64,000 nucleotides of DNA from NCBI GenBank assembly GCA_031291645.1, contig JARLIQ010000063.1:1-64000 (forward strand). The letters run 5' to 3'. Position numbers and translations under genes: made by a program. The notes under the pieces are model-generated. The model was not told the origin of the DNA. It saw nothing but the letters and a program-made list of their open reading frames with translations, and made no database searches. This DNA is from Caulobacteraceae bacterium. GTDB lineage: Bacteria > Pseudomonadota > Alphaproteobacteria > Caulobacterales > Caulobacteraceae. Of this stretch, positions 44,691-54,849 are shown in pieces (within the stretch, counting starts at the first letter, position 1; every line of letters starts with the position of its first letter).

Positions 44691-47600
44691 ATGAACATCT
44701 CCAACTTCTTCGTGGACCGCCCGCGGTTCGCCGTGGTGCTGTCGATCATCATCTTCGTCGCCGGCCTGATCGCCCTGCCGGTGCTGCCCGTCGGGGAGTA
44801 TCCGGAGGTCGTCCCGCCGACGGTGGTGGTCCGCACCGCCTACGCCGGCGCCGACACCAACGTGATCGCCGAGACGGTCGCCGGCCCGCTTGAGCAGTCG
44901 ATCAACGGCGTCGAGGGGATGCTCTACCAATCCTCCCAGTCCACGCCGGACGGGGCCATGGCGCTGACGGTGACCTTCGCCCTCGGCACCGACCCGGACA
45001 AGGATCAGGTGCTGGTCCAGAACCGCGTGGCGCAGGTGCTGTCCAAGCTTCCCCCGGAAGTGCAGCGGGTCGGCGTCACCACCACCAAGGCGTCCCCGGC
45101 CCTCATCGAGGTCGTGCACCTGACCTCGACCGACAGCCGCTACGACATGCTCTATCTAGCCAGCTACGCCCAGCTGCACGTGAAGGACGCCCTGGCGCGC
45201 ACCTACGGCGTCGGCGACGTGCAGATGTTCGGCCAGGGGCCGTACTCGATGCGGATCTGGCTCGATCCCGAAAAGCTGGCCGCCCGCTCGATGACGCCGG
45301 GCGACGTCGTGGCGGCTCTTCGCGAGCAGAACGTGCAGGTGGCCGCCGGCCAGGTCGGCGCACCGCCCGCGCCGGGGCAGGCCGACTTCCAGATCTCGGT
45401 GAACACCCAGGGGCGGCTCGAGACGGAGCAGCAGTTCGGCGACATCATCATTCGGGCCGGACCGAACGGCGAGATCAGCCACCTTCGCGACGTCGCGCGC
45501 ATCGAGCTCGGCTCGGACAGCTACGCCCTTCGCGCTCTGCTGGACAACAAGCCTGCGATCGCCCTGCCCGTGTTCCAACGGCCGGGGACCAACGCGCTGC
45601 AGATGGCCGACGACGTCAAGAAGACGATGGACGGCCTCGCCAAGGACTTCCCCCAGGGCGTGCAATACCACATCGTCTACGACACCACCGGCTTCGTGCA
45701 TGAATCGATCAACGCGGTCGTGCACACCCTGCTGGAAGCGCTGCTCCTCGTCGTCCTCGTCGTCATCCTGTTCCTGCAGAACTGGCGCGCATCCATCATC
45801 CCTCTGGCGGCGGTGCCCGTCAGCCTGGTGGGCGCCTTCGCGGTGCTGCTGGTGCTGGGCTTCGGGCTGAACGCCCTGACCCTCTTCGGACTGGTCCTGG
45901 CCATCGGCATCGTCGTCGACGACGCCATCGTGGTGGTCGAGAACGTCGAGCGGAATATCGGCCTCGGACTCTCGCCGCGCGAGGCGACCCGCAAGGCGAT
46001 GAACGAGGTGACCGGGCCGATCGTCTCGACCGCGCTCGTACTATGTGCGGTCTTCGTCCCGACCGCCTTCATCTCCGGACTGACCGGCCAGTTCTACCGC
46101 CAGTTCGCCCTGACGATCGCCATCTCGACGGTGATCTCCGCGTTCAACTCCCTGACCCTTTCGCCGGCGCTGGCGGCCGTGCTCCTGCGCGCGCACGACG
46201 CGCCCAAGGACCGGTTCGAGGTGCTGATAGACCGGAGTTTCGGCTGGCTGTTCAGGCCGTTCAACCGCGCCTTCGCCTGGATGTCGCACTCCTACGTCGG
46301 CGCCGTCTCGCGGCTCCTTGGCCGCAGCTCCATCGCCCTCGTGATCTATGGCGTCCTGATCGCCCTGACCGTCTTCACCTTCGCCAAGACCCCGAGCGGG
46401 TTCGTGCCGCAGCAGGACAAGCTGTACCTGATCGCCGTGGCCCAGCTGCCCGATGCCGCCACCATCGACCGCACCGAGGCGGTCGTCCGCAAGATCAGCG
46501 AAATCGGCCTCAAGACGCCAGGCATCACCCACGCGGTCGGCTTTCCGGGCCTGTCGGTCAACGGTCTGGTGAACAGCCCCAATTCCGGGGCGGTGTTCTT
46601 CCCGCTCGACAACTTCGAGAACCGGCGGTCGAAGGACCTTTCCGCCGGCGCGATCGCCGCCAAGCTGAACGCACAGCTGTCGGGCATTCCAGACGCCGTC
46701 ATCGCCGTCTTCCCGCCGCCGCCGGTGCAGGGTCTCGGCAACATCGGCGGCTTTCGGATGCAGATCGAAGATCGGGCGGGGCTTGGTCCGGACGCGCTCT
46801 ACCAGGCGACCCAGAAGATCATCGCCGATGCGTCCAAGGACCCGAACCTGACAGGCGTCTTCTCGTCCTACCAGATCGGCGTACCCAAGATCCGCGCGGA
46901 CATCGATCGCGAGAAGGCGCGCGCGCAGGGCGTCTCCCTGACCGACCTGTTCGAGACGATGCAGGTCTATCTCGGCTCGCTGTACGTGAACGACTTCAAC
47001 CGGTTCGGCCGGACCTACCCGGTCAACGTCCAGGCCGACCAGCGCTTCCGCCTCCAGCCCGACGACATCCTGCAGCTGCAGACGCGCAACACCGCCGGCC
47101 AGATGATCCCCTTGGGCGCCTTCGTCACCACCCACGAGACCACCGGCCCCGAACGCACCGCCCACTACAACGGCCTGCTCACCGCCGAGATCAACGCCGG
47201 TCCGTCCGCGGGCCACAGCAGCGGCCAGGCGCAGAAGGCGCTGGAGGCGATCGCCGCGCGCGACCTGCCCAACGGGATGGGCTTCGAGTGGACCGAGCTG
47301 ACCTATCAGCAGATCCTCGCCGGCAATACCGCGGTTCTGGTCTTCCCGATCTGCGTGCTCCTGGCCTTCCTCGTCCTGGTCGCCCAGTACGAGAGCTGGA
47401 GCCTGCCTCTGGTGGTCATCCTGATCGTGCCGATGTGCCTGCTTTGCGCCCTGGTCGGCGTGCAGATCAGCCGCGGCGACGACAACGTCTTCACCCAGAT
47501 CGGCCTCATCGTCCTGGTCGGCCTGGCCTGCAAGAACGCCATCCTGATCGTCGAGTTCGCGCGCGAACGGGAGAAGGAGGGCGAGCCCCTGCTCGCCGCC

Positions 47601-47921
47601 ATCCTCGCAGCCTGCCGGCTGCGGCTGCGGCCGATCCTGATGACCTCGATGGCCTTCATCATGGGTGTCGCGCCGCTGGCGGTCTCGACCGGCGCCGGCT
47701 CGGAGATGCGCCGGGCCATGGGCGTGGCGGTCTTCTCGGGCATGCTCGGCGTGACGATCTTCGGCCTGCTGCTGACTCCAGTCTTCTACTGGACCGTCCG
47801 CAGGCTGACCGGCGCCCGGAAATCCCCCCGCGCCGCCGGCGTTCCGGAGCCAGCCCCGTCCCCGCACGGCTCCCCTCCGGCCAGCCCTGAACGCGCCGAC
47901 GCGCTGACCCCTGCCGAGTAG
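44691..47921 (+). CDS. RND multidrug efflux permease (HAE1/AcrB type)
   Basis: The 1076-residue pump has the AcrB layout: an N-terminal FFVDRPRFAVVLSIIIFVAGL helix, twelve membrane helices in two halves with large periplasmic loops after helices 1 and 7, the proton-relay Asp pair in GIVVDDAIVVVENVER, and QNWRASIIPLAAVPVSLVG. Trimeric pumps of this type export drugs, dyes and aromatics by proton antiport. It sits 70 bp after the adaptor gene and 10 bp before the outer-membrane factor gene. Confidence 0.97.
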   Translation: MNISNFFVDRPRFAVVLSIIIFVAGLIALPVLPVGEYPEVVPPTVVVRTAYAGADTNVIAETVAGPLEQSINGVEGMLYQSSQSTPDGAMALTVTFALGTDPDKDQVLVQNRVAQVLSKLPPEVQRVGVTTTKASPALIEVVHLTSTDSRYDMLYLASYAQLHVKDALARTYGVGDVQMFGQGPYSMRIWLDPEKLAARSMTPGDVVAALREQNVQVAAGQVGAPPAPGQADFQISVNTQGRLETEQQFGDIIIRAGPNGEISHLRDVARIELGSDSYALRALLDNKPAIALPVFQRPGTNALQMADDVKKTMDGLAKDFPQGVQYHIVYDTTGFVHESINAVVHTLLEALLLVVLVVILFLQNWRASIIPLAAVPVSLVGAFAVLLVLGFGLNALTLFGLVLAIGIVVDDAIVVVENVERNIGLGLSPREATRKAMNEVTGPIVSTALVLCAVFVPTAFISGLTGQFYRQFALTIAISTVISAFNSLTLSPALAAVLLRAHDAPKDRFEVLIDRSFGWLFRPFNRAFAWMSHSYVGAVSRLLGRSSIALVIYGVLIALTVFTFAKTPSGFVPQQDKLYLIAVAQLPDAATIDRTEAVVRKISEIGLKTPGITHAVGFPGLSVNGLVNSPNSGAVFFPLDNFENRRSKDLSAGAIAAKLNAQLSGIPDAVIAVFPPPPVQGLGNIGGFRMQIEDRAGLGPDALYQATQKIIADASKDPNLTGVFSSYQIGVPKIRADIDREKARAQGVSLTDLFETMQVYLGSLYVNDFNRFGRTYPVNVQADQRFRLQPDDILQLQTRNTAGQMIPLGAFVTTHETTGPERTAHYNGLLTAEINAGPSAGHSSGQAQKALEAIAARDLPNGMGFEWTELTYQQILAGNTAVLVFPICVLLAFLVLVAQYESWSLPLVVILIVPMCLLCALVGVQISRGDDNVFTQIGLIVLVGLACKNAILIVEFAREREKEGEPLLAAILAACRLRLRPILMTSMAFIMGVAPLAVSTGAGSEMRRAMGVAVFSGMLGVTIFGLLLTPVFYWTVRRLTGARKSPRAAGVPEPAPSPHGSPPASPERADALTPAE

Positions 47922-47931
47922 GTCATCCTCC

Positions 47932-49347
47932 ATGATCCATCCCCTCCGCCCCCTGCTCGTCGCCTCCGCCCTGAGCCTCGCGGGGTTCCAGGCCGCGTGG
48001 GCCATCGGGCCGACCTATCGGCCGCCTTCCGAACCGCCCGTGAACCTGGCCGCGTCCGACCCGCGCGTGACCACCGGTTCGGCGCCAGCGTCGGCCTGGT
48101 GGCGCTCGTTCGGCGACAAGGAGCTGGACGACCTGATCGCCCGCGGCCTCGGCGCGAACCTCGACGTTCGCATGGCTTTGGACCGGGTGGGCGAGGCTAG
48201 GGCCCTGTTCCATGAGAACCGGCTCAACCTGCTGCCACACGTGACCACCGAGGGGGCCTATTCCCGCAGCAAGGAACAGGTCCCGGGTTTCACCAAGGAT
48301 CGGATCGACATCGAACAGGCCGACCTCGGCTTCGACGCCACCTGGGAGATCGACCTGTTCGGCCGGGTCCGGCATCAGGTGGAATCCGCCCGGGCCGACG
48401 CCCAGGCCGCGCGCGAGGACGTCAGGAACGCCCAGGTCGTCGTGGTCGCGGAGATCGCGCGCAACTACATGCAACTGCGCGGGGCCCAGGCCCGGCGAGC
48501 GGTCGCGGAGGAAAACCTCCGCACGGCGCAGGACACGCTGCATCTGACGGAAGTGCGCTATCAGGTCGGAACCGGCGATCCGGTGGACGTGGACAGCGCC
48601 CGGGCGCGGCTGAACGCCACCGAGGCCGCCATACCGCCGCTCCGCGCGGCCGAAGCCCAGGCGGCGCATCGCCTGGCGGTGCTCGTCGGCGCAAGGCCGG
48701 GAAGCCTGGACGCCGAACTGTCGGCGCCGCCGCCCACGGCGCTCACCGCCCCCGCGGCCGTTCCGATCGGCGACGCCTCCGACTTCCTTCGGCGGCGGCC
48801 GGACGTGAAGGCGGCGGAGCGGCGCCTGGCGGCCGAGACGGCCCGCACCGGCGTCGCCACGGCCGACCTGTTCCCACGCATCAACGTCACCGGGTTCGTG
48901 GGTTTCCTCTCAGGCGACGTCTCCGCCCTGTTCAAGAGCGGCTCACAGGCCTGGGCCATCAGCCCGGCGGTGTCATGGCCGGGCCTGGACCTGGGAAGCG
49001 CGCAGGCGCGCTTGCGTGCGCAGCGCTCGCGTCAGGACGAGAGCCTCGCGGCCTACGACCAGACCGTGCTCCGCGCGATCGAAGACCTGCAGGACGCGCT
49101 CGTCGCCTACCGTGAGCGCCAGATCGAGGTCGTCAGCCTGTCCCAGCAGGTCGAGGCCTCGCGCCGCGCCGCCGACCTGGCGCACATCCGCTACAAGGAA
49201 GGCAGGATCGACTTCCTGCGGGTGCTGGACGCCGAGCGCAGCCGGCTCGAAGCGGAGGACGCCCTGACGCTCGCGCAGACCAACGCCAATATCGACGTCG
49301 TATCGATCTATCAGGCGCTCGGCGGCGACGTTCGGCCGGGGGCCTGA
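47932..49347 (+). CDS. outer-membrane efflux factor (OprM/TolC family)
   Basis: The 471-residue precursor has a signal peptide (ending about residue 21; no lipobox cysteine is visible). Two repeats of the outer-membrane efflux fold follow, with WWRSFGDKELDDLI near 50, ARNYMQLRGAQAR near 180 and the matching RAIEDLQDALVAYRE near 380. It forms the trimeric outer-membrane channel of the RND complex. It ends the TetR-adaptor-pump-channel operon. Confidence 0.95.
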   Translation: MIHPLRPLLVASALSLAGFQAAWAIGPTYRPPSEPPVNLAASDPRVTTGSAPASAWWRSFGDKELDDLIARGLGANLDVRMALDRVGEARALFHENRLNLLPHVTTEGAYSRSKEQVPGFTKDRIDIEQADLGFDATWEIDLFGRVRHQVESARADAQAAREDVRNAQVVVVAEIARNYMQLRGAQARRAVAEENLRTAQDTLHLTEVRYQVGTGDPVDVDSARARLNATEAAIPPLRAAEAQAAHRLAVLVGARPGSLDAELSAPPPTALTAPAAVPIGDASDFLRRRPDVKAAERRLAAETARTGVATADLFPRINVTGFVGFLSGDVSALFKSGSQAWAISPAVSWPGLDLGSAQARLRAQRSRQDESLAAYDQTVLRAIEDLQDALVAYRERQIEVVSLSQQVEASRRAADLAHIRYKEGRIDFLRVLDAERSRLEAEDALTLAQTNANIDVVSIYQALGGDVRPGA

Positions 49348-49380
49348 GGCGACAGGACCGGGTCGGCCCGCGGCCGCCGG

Positions 49381-50925
49381 TCAGCCGACGGCCCGCTCCC
49401 GGCCACGCCAGAAGCGCTCGCGGATCTCGGCCTTGACCACCTTGCCAGCCGGGCTGCGCGGAAGAGCGCGCCAGATCTCCACCGACTTGGGCGCATGGAC
49501 CGGCCCGAGGCGTTCGCGCACGAGCGCGATGACATCCTCGGGCGCCAACACGGCGCCGAGCTTCAGCTCCACCACCGCCTTGACCGCCTCGCCCCATTTC
49601 GGGTCCGGCACGCCGATCACCGCGCAGTCCAGCACCGACGGATGCTCCAGGATCACCTGCTCGACCTCGGCGGAGAAGACGTTGAAGCCGCCGGTGATGA
49701 TCATGTCCTTGGCGCGATCGACGATGTAGACGAAGCCCGCCTCATCCTGGAAGCCGACGTCGCCGGTGCGCCGCCAGCCGTCGCTCGTGATCGCCGCGGT
49801 CGCCTCGGGGGCGCCGTCGTAGCCCACCATGGTCAGATTACCCCGCGCGACGATCTCGCCGCGCTGGCCAGCCCCTAGCATGGCGCCGTCCGAACCCATG
49901 ACGCCCAGCCGCGTCGCCAGCGTAGAGCGGCCGCAACTCGACCACCTCGCCTCCGGCCCAGCGGCCAAATCGCAGGTCGACAGGAAGGTCAGGAACATCG
50001 GCGCCTCGGCCTGGCCGTAGCACTGGCACACCACCGGCCCGAACACCGCCATCGCCTCGCGCAACTTGGCCGGCGAGATCGGCGACGCCGCAATCACCAG
50101 GTATCGCAGCGAACTGAAGTCGCGCTCGCGCACCCCGGGATGGTCGAGCAAGCCGTAGACCACGGTCGGCGGCAGATAGAGGTGGGTGATCCTGTGGCGC
50201 TCGATCGCCTCCAGAATCAGGTCCGGGCTGGGCTTCTTCAGGATGACGTTGGTGGCTCCGCCCGCGATGGCGCAAAGCGCCAGCACGCCGGCCGCATGGG
50301 TCATCGGCCCGGCCACCAGGTGAACGGGCGGCTCGGGCGACGGCAGGCATTGCCAGAAGGCGCCGACCAGCGTCTCCCAGGTCTGCAGGCTCCACAGTGC
50401 GGCCTTGGAAAGGCCGGTCGTGCCGCCGGTGGGGAACAGGCTGGCGATGATGTCCGCCCCGTCAGGCGGCTCGGGGGCGGGCGGGTAGTCGCCCGCGGCG
50501 AACCGCTCCAGCGACGGCGATCCGCCGGAGCCTTCCCGGTCGAGGCAGACCGTCAGACCAGGCGCCGCCAGCACCGGCGCCAGGGCCAGCGCTTCGGCCT
50601 CCAGGCTGGAATGGTAGAACAGCGCCTGGCACCGCGACAGGCCGAGCCAGTGACGGTTCGCCGCCTCGCTGTTGCGCGCGTTGATCGGGGTCCAGACCGC
50701 GCCGAGCCGGAAGGCCGCCAGTATGGCGACAAAGGCGGCTGGATCGTTGGGACTGAAGACGCCGATCCGGTCGCCGGCCTTCAGGCCCGCCGCGGCCAGG
50801 GCGGAGGCCAGGGCCTCGACACGCGCGTCAGCCTCGGCCCAGGAGACGACGCCGGTCTCGTCGGCGAAGGCCGCTCGCGCGGGGCCATGCCTCAGGCCCC
50901 GCTTGAAATAGTCGATGACGCGCAC
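49381..50925 (-). CDS. AMP-dependent acyl/aryl-CoA ligase
   Basis: The 514-residue ligase starts at GTG 50925, 11 bp after the cupin gene. Adenylation motifs are present: FPTGGTTGLSKA (P-loop, a variant), YGQAE (A5), GWRRTGD (A7), DRAKDMIITGGFNVFSAEVE (hinge) and PRSPAGKVVK with the catalytic Lys near the end. It should activate a carboxylic acid as its CoA thioester. It is the last gene of a receptor-FAH-cupin-ligase operon, so the acid is probably a catabolic intermediate. Confidence 0.93.
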   Translation of the reverse strand: MRVIDYFKRGLRHGPARAAFADETGVVSWAEADARVEALASALAAAGLKAGDRIGVFSPNDPAAFVAILAAFRLGAVWTPINARNSEAANRHWLGLSRCQALFYHSSLEAEALALAPVLAAPGLTVCLDREGSGGSPSLERFAAGDYPPAPEPPDGADIIASLFPTGGTTGLSKAALWSLQTWETLVGAFWQCLPSPEPPVHLVAGPMTHAAGVLALCAIAGGATNVILKKPSPDLILEAIERHRITHLYLPPTVVYGLLDHPGVRERDFSSLRYLVIAASPISPAKLREAMAVFGPVVCQCYGQAEAPMFLTFLSTCDLAAGPEARWSSCGRSTLATRLGVMGSDGAMLGAGQRGEIVARGNLTMVGYDGAPEATAAITSDGWRRTGDVGFQDEAGFVYIVDRAKDMIITGGFNVFSAEVEQVILEHPSVLDCAVIGVPDPKWGEAVKAVVELKLGAVLAPEDVIALVRERLGPVHAPKSVEIWRALPRSPAGKVVKAEIRERFWRGRERAVG

Positions 50926-50936
50926 GGCCGGCCGGC

Positions 50937-51470
50937 TCAGGCGGCCGGATGGGCGTCGACCAGGATCGCCGCCATGACGCAGGGGACCTGGCCGCGATTG
51001 CTCCAGGCGTGCTTGGTCCCGCGCTGGACGATGCAGTCCCCGGGGCGCAGCAGCATCTCGCCATCCTCCATGATCATGTGCATCTCGCCGGAGATGACCA
51101 CGAGATAGTCCACCGAGTCCGTGGCGTGCATGCTGGCGTGCTTGGCGCTGTCCTCGGCGGTCGGGACCCGGGCGCTGCCCAGTTCGGCGAACGCCGCGGC
51201 GGTGTCGATCGTCGTCTTCGACTCCGGCGGAATCTCGACCACGCGGAAGATCGTGCCGCCGGGCGTCGGGTCGTGACGGATCGGCCGCGCGCCGCGGTCG
51301 ACCAGGCCGGTGTTGTCGACCGGAATTTCCTCGGTCACCCAGATCTCGGTCACCCGCGAGCCGGGCCAGGCGGCGCTGTCGAGCACATTGGGCGCGTCGC
51401 CGACGAAGGTGATGTTCGAGCGGCCCTGGGCGTCGTGCCCGGTGACGATACGGCGGATGGCTTGAGGCAT
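50937..51470 (-). CDS. cupin-domain protein
   Basis: The 177-residue protein has a C-terminal cupin barrel: SVDYLVVISGEMHMIMEDGE (motif 1 region; the usual His pair is not conserved) and RPGDCIVQRGTKHAWSN (motif 2, with one His). With few metal ligands it may bind a ligand or act as a weak dioxygenase or isomerase; the reaction is unknown. It sits between the FAH-family hydrolase and the CoA ligase and is probably co-transcribed. Confidence 0.85.
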   Translation of the reverse strand: MPQAIRRIVTGHDAQGRSNITFVGDAPNVLDSAAWPGSRVTEIWVTEEIPVDNTGLVDRGARPIRHDPTPGGTIFRVVEIPPESKTTIDTAAAFAELGSARVPTAEDSAKHASMHATDSVDYLVVISGEMHMIMEDGEMLLRPGDCIVQRGTKHAWSNRGQVPCVMAAILVDAHPAA

Positions 51471-51497
51471 GATTGAAATCCCTGGTGACTGGAACGC

Positions 51498-52478
51498 TTA
51501 CGCGGGCCGGCCGACGACCCGGTTGCGCAGGACGCCGATGTTCTCGATCTCGAGCTCGACGAGGTCCCCGATCGCCAGCCGCCGTCCCAGCTCGAACCCG
51601 CAGCCCGAAGCGACCGTGCCCGAGCCGATCACTTCGCCGGCGCGCAGGGTCTTGCGCCGGCTGAACTGGACCACGGCGTCCTCGAAGCTGTGGTGCATGG
51701 TCGAGGTCGAGCCGCGCGACCATTCCTCGCCGTTGACGCGCGCGGTCATGGTCAGGGCGTAGGGATCGTCGAACTCGTCCGGGGTGGCGATGCAGGGCCC
51801 AAGGCCGTTGCCGTTGTCGAAGTCCTTGCCTTCGCCCGGTCCGAGCCGGGCGTCCATGACCGGGATCTGGACGTCGCGGGCCGACCAGTCGTTGAAGATG
51901 GTCAGGCCGAAGATGTGGTCGCGCGCGCGGTCCTGAGTGATATCGCTCCCGGTGCGCCCGATCACGCAGGCCCACTCCAGCTCGTAGTCGATCCAGTCGG
52001 AATAATCCGGCCAGACGATGTCGACCTCCGGTCCGCTGACCGCCAAGTGGTTGCTGTTGTAGTAGACCACCTGCTGCTTGAAGATCGGCTTGAGGTCGTA
52101 CTGGCCGCTGGCCATCAGCCCTTCGAACGCCGCCTCGGGGTCGGGTTCCTGAGCCGCCAGGTTGCGGGCCATCTGCACCAGCGCCTTTTCCATGTGCTCC
52201 AGGAACAGGCTGCAGTCGCGCAGCCGGATCGGCTTGGGCAGGGGCGCCAGCAGCCTCGCCTCGCCCGAGACCATGGCCTCGTCGGGACGCTTGGCGATAA
52301 CCGTGCGCGCCTCGTCCCAGGCTCCGTCGCCGGCGTCGATCAGCGCCTGCATCGAGGCGAAGGCCGCCCCGCCGCCGCCGAGGCGTTCGCACGCCCCGGC
52401 CAGGTCCAACACGCCCCCGCCGGGCGCCATCGCCCCCAGCCGGGGGCCGCTCTCGGCCTGATAGGTGACCAGTTTCAT
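51498..52478 (-). CDS. fumarylacetoacetase-family hydrolase 1
   Basis: The 326-residue protein shows the FAH fold: DYELEWACVIGRTGSDITQ near 163, with metal-binding Glu residues, FGLTIFNDWSARDVQ and KDFDNGNGLGP near 215. The family cleaves C-C bonds of acylpyruvates or isomerises and decarboxylates ring-fission products of aromatics. It follows a TonB receptor gene by 34 bp and precedes a cupin gene on the same strand. A second FAH member lies at 54850, so two steps of one pathway are likely. Confidence 0.92.
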   Translation of the reverse strand: MKLVTYQAESGPRLGAMAPGGGVLDLAGACERLGGGGAAFASMQALIDAGDGAWDEARTVIAKRPDEAMVSGEARLLAPLPKPIRLRDCSLFLEHMEKALVQMARNLAAQEPDPEAAFEGLMASGQYDLKPIFKQQVVYYNSNHLAVSGPEVDIVWPDYSDWIDYELEWACVIGRTGSDITQDRARDHIFGLTIFNDWSARDVQIPVMDARLGPGEGKDFDNGNGLGPCIATPDEFDDPYALTMTARVNGEEWSRGSTSTMHHSFEDAVVQFSRRKTLRAGEVIGSGTVASGCGFELGRRLAIGDLVELEIENIGVLRNRVVGRPA

Positions 52479-52512
52479 GACGGCGTCCTCCTGGAGGCGG
52501 CGATCGCGATGA

Positions 52513-54684
52513 TCAATGGAACTTGACGTTCAGCGTGGCGCCGTAGGTCATCGGATCACCCGGCACGGCCAGGCCGGTCCCGCTGGCCACCGCGATGTTG
52601 CGGTAGTAGTGGGTGTCACCGAGGTTCTTGCCCCAGAACGCCACGCTCCAGTCGCCGCGCGCCGGCGTATAGGTGACGCGGGCGTTGGCCAGGCCGTAGC
52701 CGGGCTGATAGAGGCCGGCGGTGCGGGTATTGGCCGCGTCGAAGAACTCCTGGGCCTGGTAGGTGTACTCGGCGCGCACCGCGAGGCCCGCGCCCTGCGG
52801 CAAGTCGAAGTCGTATTCGGCGCTGTAGCTGCCGGTGAAATCCGGCGAGCGGAGCTGTTCGCGACCGGCGTAGCTCGCAGCGCCGTTCTGGTACTTCAGG
52901 AATCGCGCCTTCTGGTAGGTCATGCTGGCGTCCAGGCTGAGGCCGTGCACCGGCTTGGCGCTCAAGGTGACGTCCACCCCGTCAGCGCGCGTGGCGCCGG
53001 CGTTGTCGATGGTCTGGAGCGCCGGGCCGGTGATCCGCAGGATCTGTTGGTTGGTGATGTCCTGGCGGAAGACGGCGATATCGGCCAGCAGGCGATGGTC
53101 GAACCATTCGCTCTTCAGGCCCACCTCGTAGGCCTTCACGTTCTCGGGCTGGAACGGCTTGTTGGCGACCGCCGCCGTGCTGGGCAGGAGGGTCTGGAAG
53201 CCGCCGCTCTTGTAGCCCTGGCGATAGGACACATAGGTCAGGATGTCCGGCGTCAGCTTGAAGTTCAGCGACGCGGACGGATCGAACGAACTCCACTGAG
53301 CGTGAGGGTCGACGCTGAACGGCGAGGCCGCCAGGAAGCCCTTCACCTCGCGCTGATCGCGCTTGTCGTCGATCGAATAGCGGCCGCCGGCCGTCAGGCT
53401 GAGCTGGTCGGTGAAATCGTAGGTCGCCTGGCCGAACAGCGCATAGGCGTCGGAGGTGATGACGGAATCGTCGGTCGCGGTGTGGTTCTCGACGACGGCC
53501 GTGGGGAAGGCCGGGCCGGCCTTCAACACCCAGTTGTCGGTCACCCGGCCATGGTAATAGTAGAAGCCGCCGATCCACCGCCAGCGGGCCGCCTGGCCTG
53601 CAAGCCGCACCTCCTGGCTGAAGGTCTCGTCGCGTTCGTGGGTCGCAAGAACGTAGGAGTCGGCGATCGTCGCGTCCTGGTCCTGCAGCCGGTCGAACAG
53701 GTTCGAGCGCAGGGCGGTGATCGAGGTGATGGTCCCGACGGGGGTCTTCCACTCCAGCCGGCCGGTCAGGTCGCCCAGGGTCTGATGCTCGAACCCGTCG
53801 ACGTTGTAGTAGTGCTTGTAGAAGCTCTCGCCCGGCGGCAGGGCGGCGATGGCCGCCGGACTGAGCAGGCCGGACTTGTTGGCCGAGGCGATGAACTGGT
53901 TGGTCATGCCATCGCGGGCCTGCAGGCCGTCGGCGGTCAGCAGGAAGGTGACCGTGTCGCCCACGTATTCGATCTGGGCGCGGCCGCCATAGCTCTCGAT
54001 CCGGCCCGGGTCGGGCCCGCCGGCCAGGTTCTTGGTGAAGCCGTCGCGGTGGCGGTAGCCGAGCGCGAGCCGGTAGAGCCAGTGGTCGTCCTTGTCGAGC
54101 GGGCCTGTCACCCCGACGCGGGCGGTGTAGTCGCCATAGTCGCCCACCTCGGCGTCCAGCGTGCCGCCGAACACCGGCGACGGACGCTTGGTGGTGACGC
54201 TGATCGCGCCGGACGCGGCGTTGCGGCCGAACAGGGCGCCCTGCGGGCCCTTCAGCACCTCGACGTGGTCGATGTCGAACAGGTCGAACTGCAGGCCGGC
54301 GGTTCCGCCGATGTAGACCTCGTCGACGAAGTAGGCGACGCTCGGATCGGAGCCGGCGTCGATCTGGTTGGTGCCGCCGCCGCGCAGATAGGTGTAGCTG
54401 ACGAACCCGGCGCCCACCGCCGAGATGGTCAGGCCCGGCGCAAAATGCTGCAGGTCGTCGATGTTGGTGACGCCCGACTTGGCTAGGGTCGCGCCCGACA
54501 GGGCGTTGATCGAGATCGGCACGGCCTGGACGTTCTCTGCCCGCTTTTGGGCGGTGACCACCACGGCCTCGACTTCGTCTGCCGCCTGAGCGGGGGCCGG
54601 GGCCGCCGCCTGCGACTCGCCACCGGTGACGGTTGCGGCAAGAACCACAAGACTCGCGCCGAGCATAAGCAAATCAATACGCAT
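52513..54684 (-). CDS. TonB-dependent outer-membrane receptor
   Basis: The 723-residue receptor has a hydrophobic signal region (about residues 5-28, ending GGESQAAA), a TonB-box segment EAVVVTAQKRAENVQAVPI, a plug domain with VEVLKGPQGALFGRNAASG and a barrel ending NVKFH (C-terminal aromatic His variant). GGAGG lies 5 nt before the ATG. It opens the receptor-FAH-cupin-ligase operon. The palindrome at 54816 is just upstream of its promoter, so it probably imports the compound degraded by this cluster. Confidence 0.94.
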   Translation of the reverse strand: MRIDLLMLGASLVVLAATVTGGESQAAAPAPAQAADEVEAVVVTAQKRAENVQAVPISINALSGATLAKSGVTNIDDLQHFAPGLTISAVGAGFVSYTYLRGGGTNQIDAGSDPSVAYFVDEVYIGGTAGLQFDLFDIDHVEVLKGPQGALFGRNAASGAISVTTKRPSPVFGGTLDAEVGDYGDYTARVGVTGPLDKDDHWLYRLALGYRHRDGFTKNLAGGPDPGRIESYGGRAQIEYVGDTVTFLLTADGLQARDGMTNQFIASANKSGLLSPAAIAALPPGESFYKHYYNVDGFEHQTLGDLTGRLEWKTPVGTITSITALRSNLFDRLQDQDATIADSYVLATHERDETFSQEVRLAGQAARWRWIGGFYYYHGRVTDNWVLKAGPAFPTAVVENHTATDDSVITSDAYALFGQATYDFTDQLSLTAGGRYSIDDKRDQREVKGFLAASPFSVDPHAQWSSFDPSASLNFKLTPDILTYVSYRQGYKSGGFQTLLPSTAAVANKPFQPENVKAYEVGLKSEWFDHRLLADIAVFRQDITNQQILRITGPALQTIDNAGATRADGVDVTLSAKPVHGLSLDASMTYQKARFLKYQNGAASYAGREQLRSPDFTGSYSAEYDFDLPQGAGLAVRAEYTYQAQEFFDAANTRTAGLYQPGYGLANARVTYTPARGDWSVAFWGKNLGDTHYYRNIAVASGTGLAVPGDPMTYGATLNVKFH

Positions 54685-54778
54685 GATATCCTCCCCCTAC
54701 ATCTTATTTTTCTCGGGAATGAAGCTGGCCTATCCCACTGTCTGGCGACCAAATTCATATCCAACCGAACTATACTGA

Positions 54779-54833
54779 CGTATCATTTTCATTGTCGGCG
54801 GTGACAAGCTGCGAATATGGACACTCGTCCACA
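54779..54833 (-). promoter_or_regulatory. promoter with GGAC-N2-TCGTCC operator, receptor operon
   Basis: The operator TATGGACACTCGTCCACA (54816-54833) matches 15 of 18 bases of the perfect palindrome at 56934. Its lower edge is 8 bp from a -35-like TTGTCA (54802-54807, minus strand), with a weak -10 near 54779-54784. A site just upstream of -35 is typical of activator sites. Confidence 0.6.
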
Positions 54834-54849
54834 CCGCGCCTCGCCACAG

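Noticed and set aside
49381-52392. 1003-codon reading through from the FAH gene into the CoA ligase
   Set aside because: The upstream two thirds are out of frame with the FAH and cupin genes; the ligase has its own GTG start at 50925.
52516-54486. 656-codon plus-strand open frame
   Set aside because: Antisense to a TonB-dependent receptor with complete signatures.
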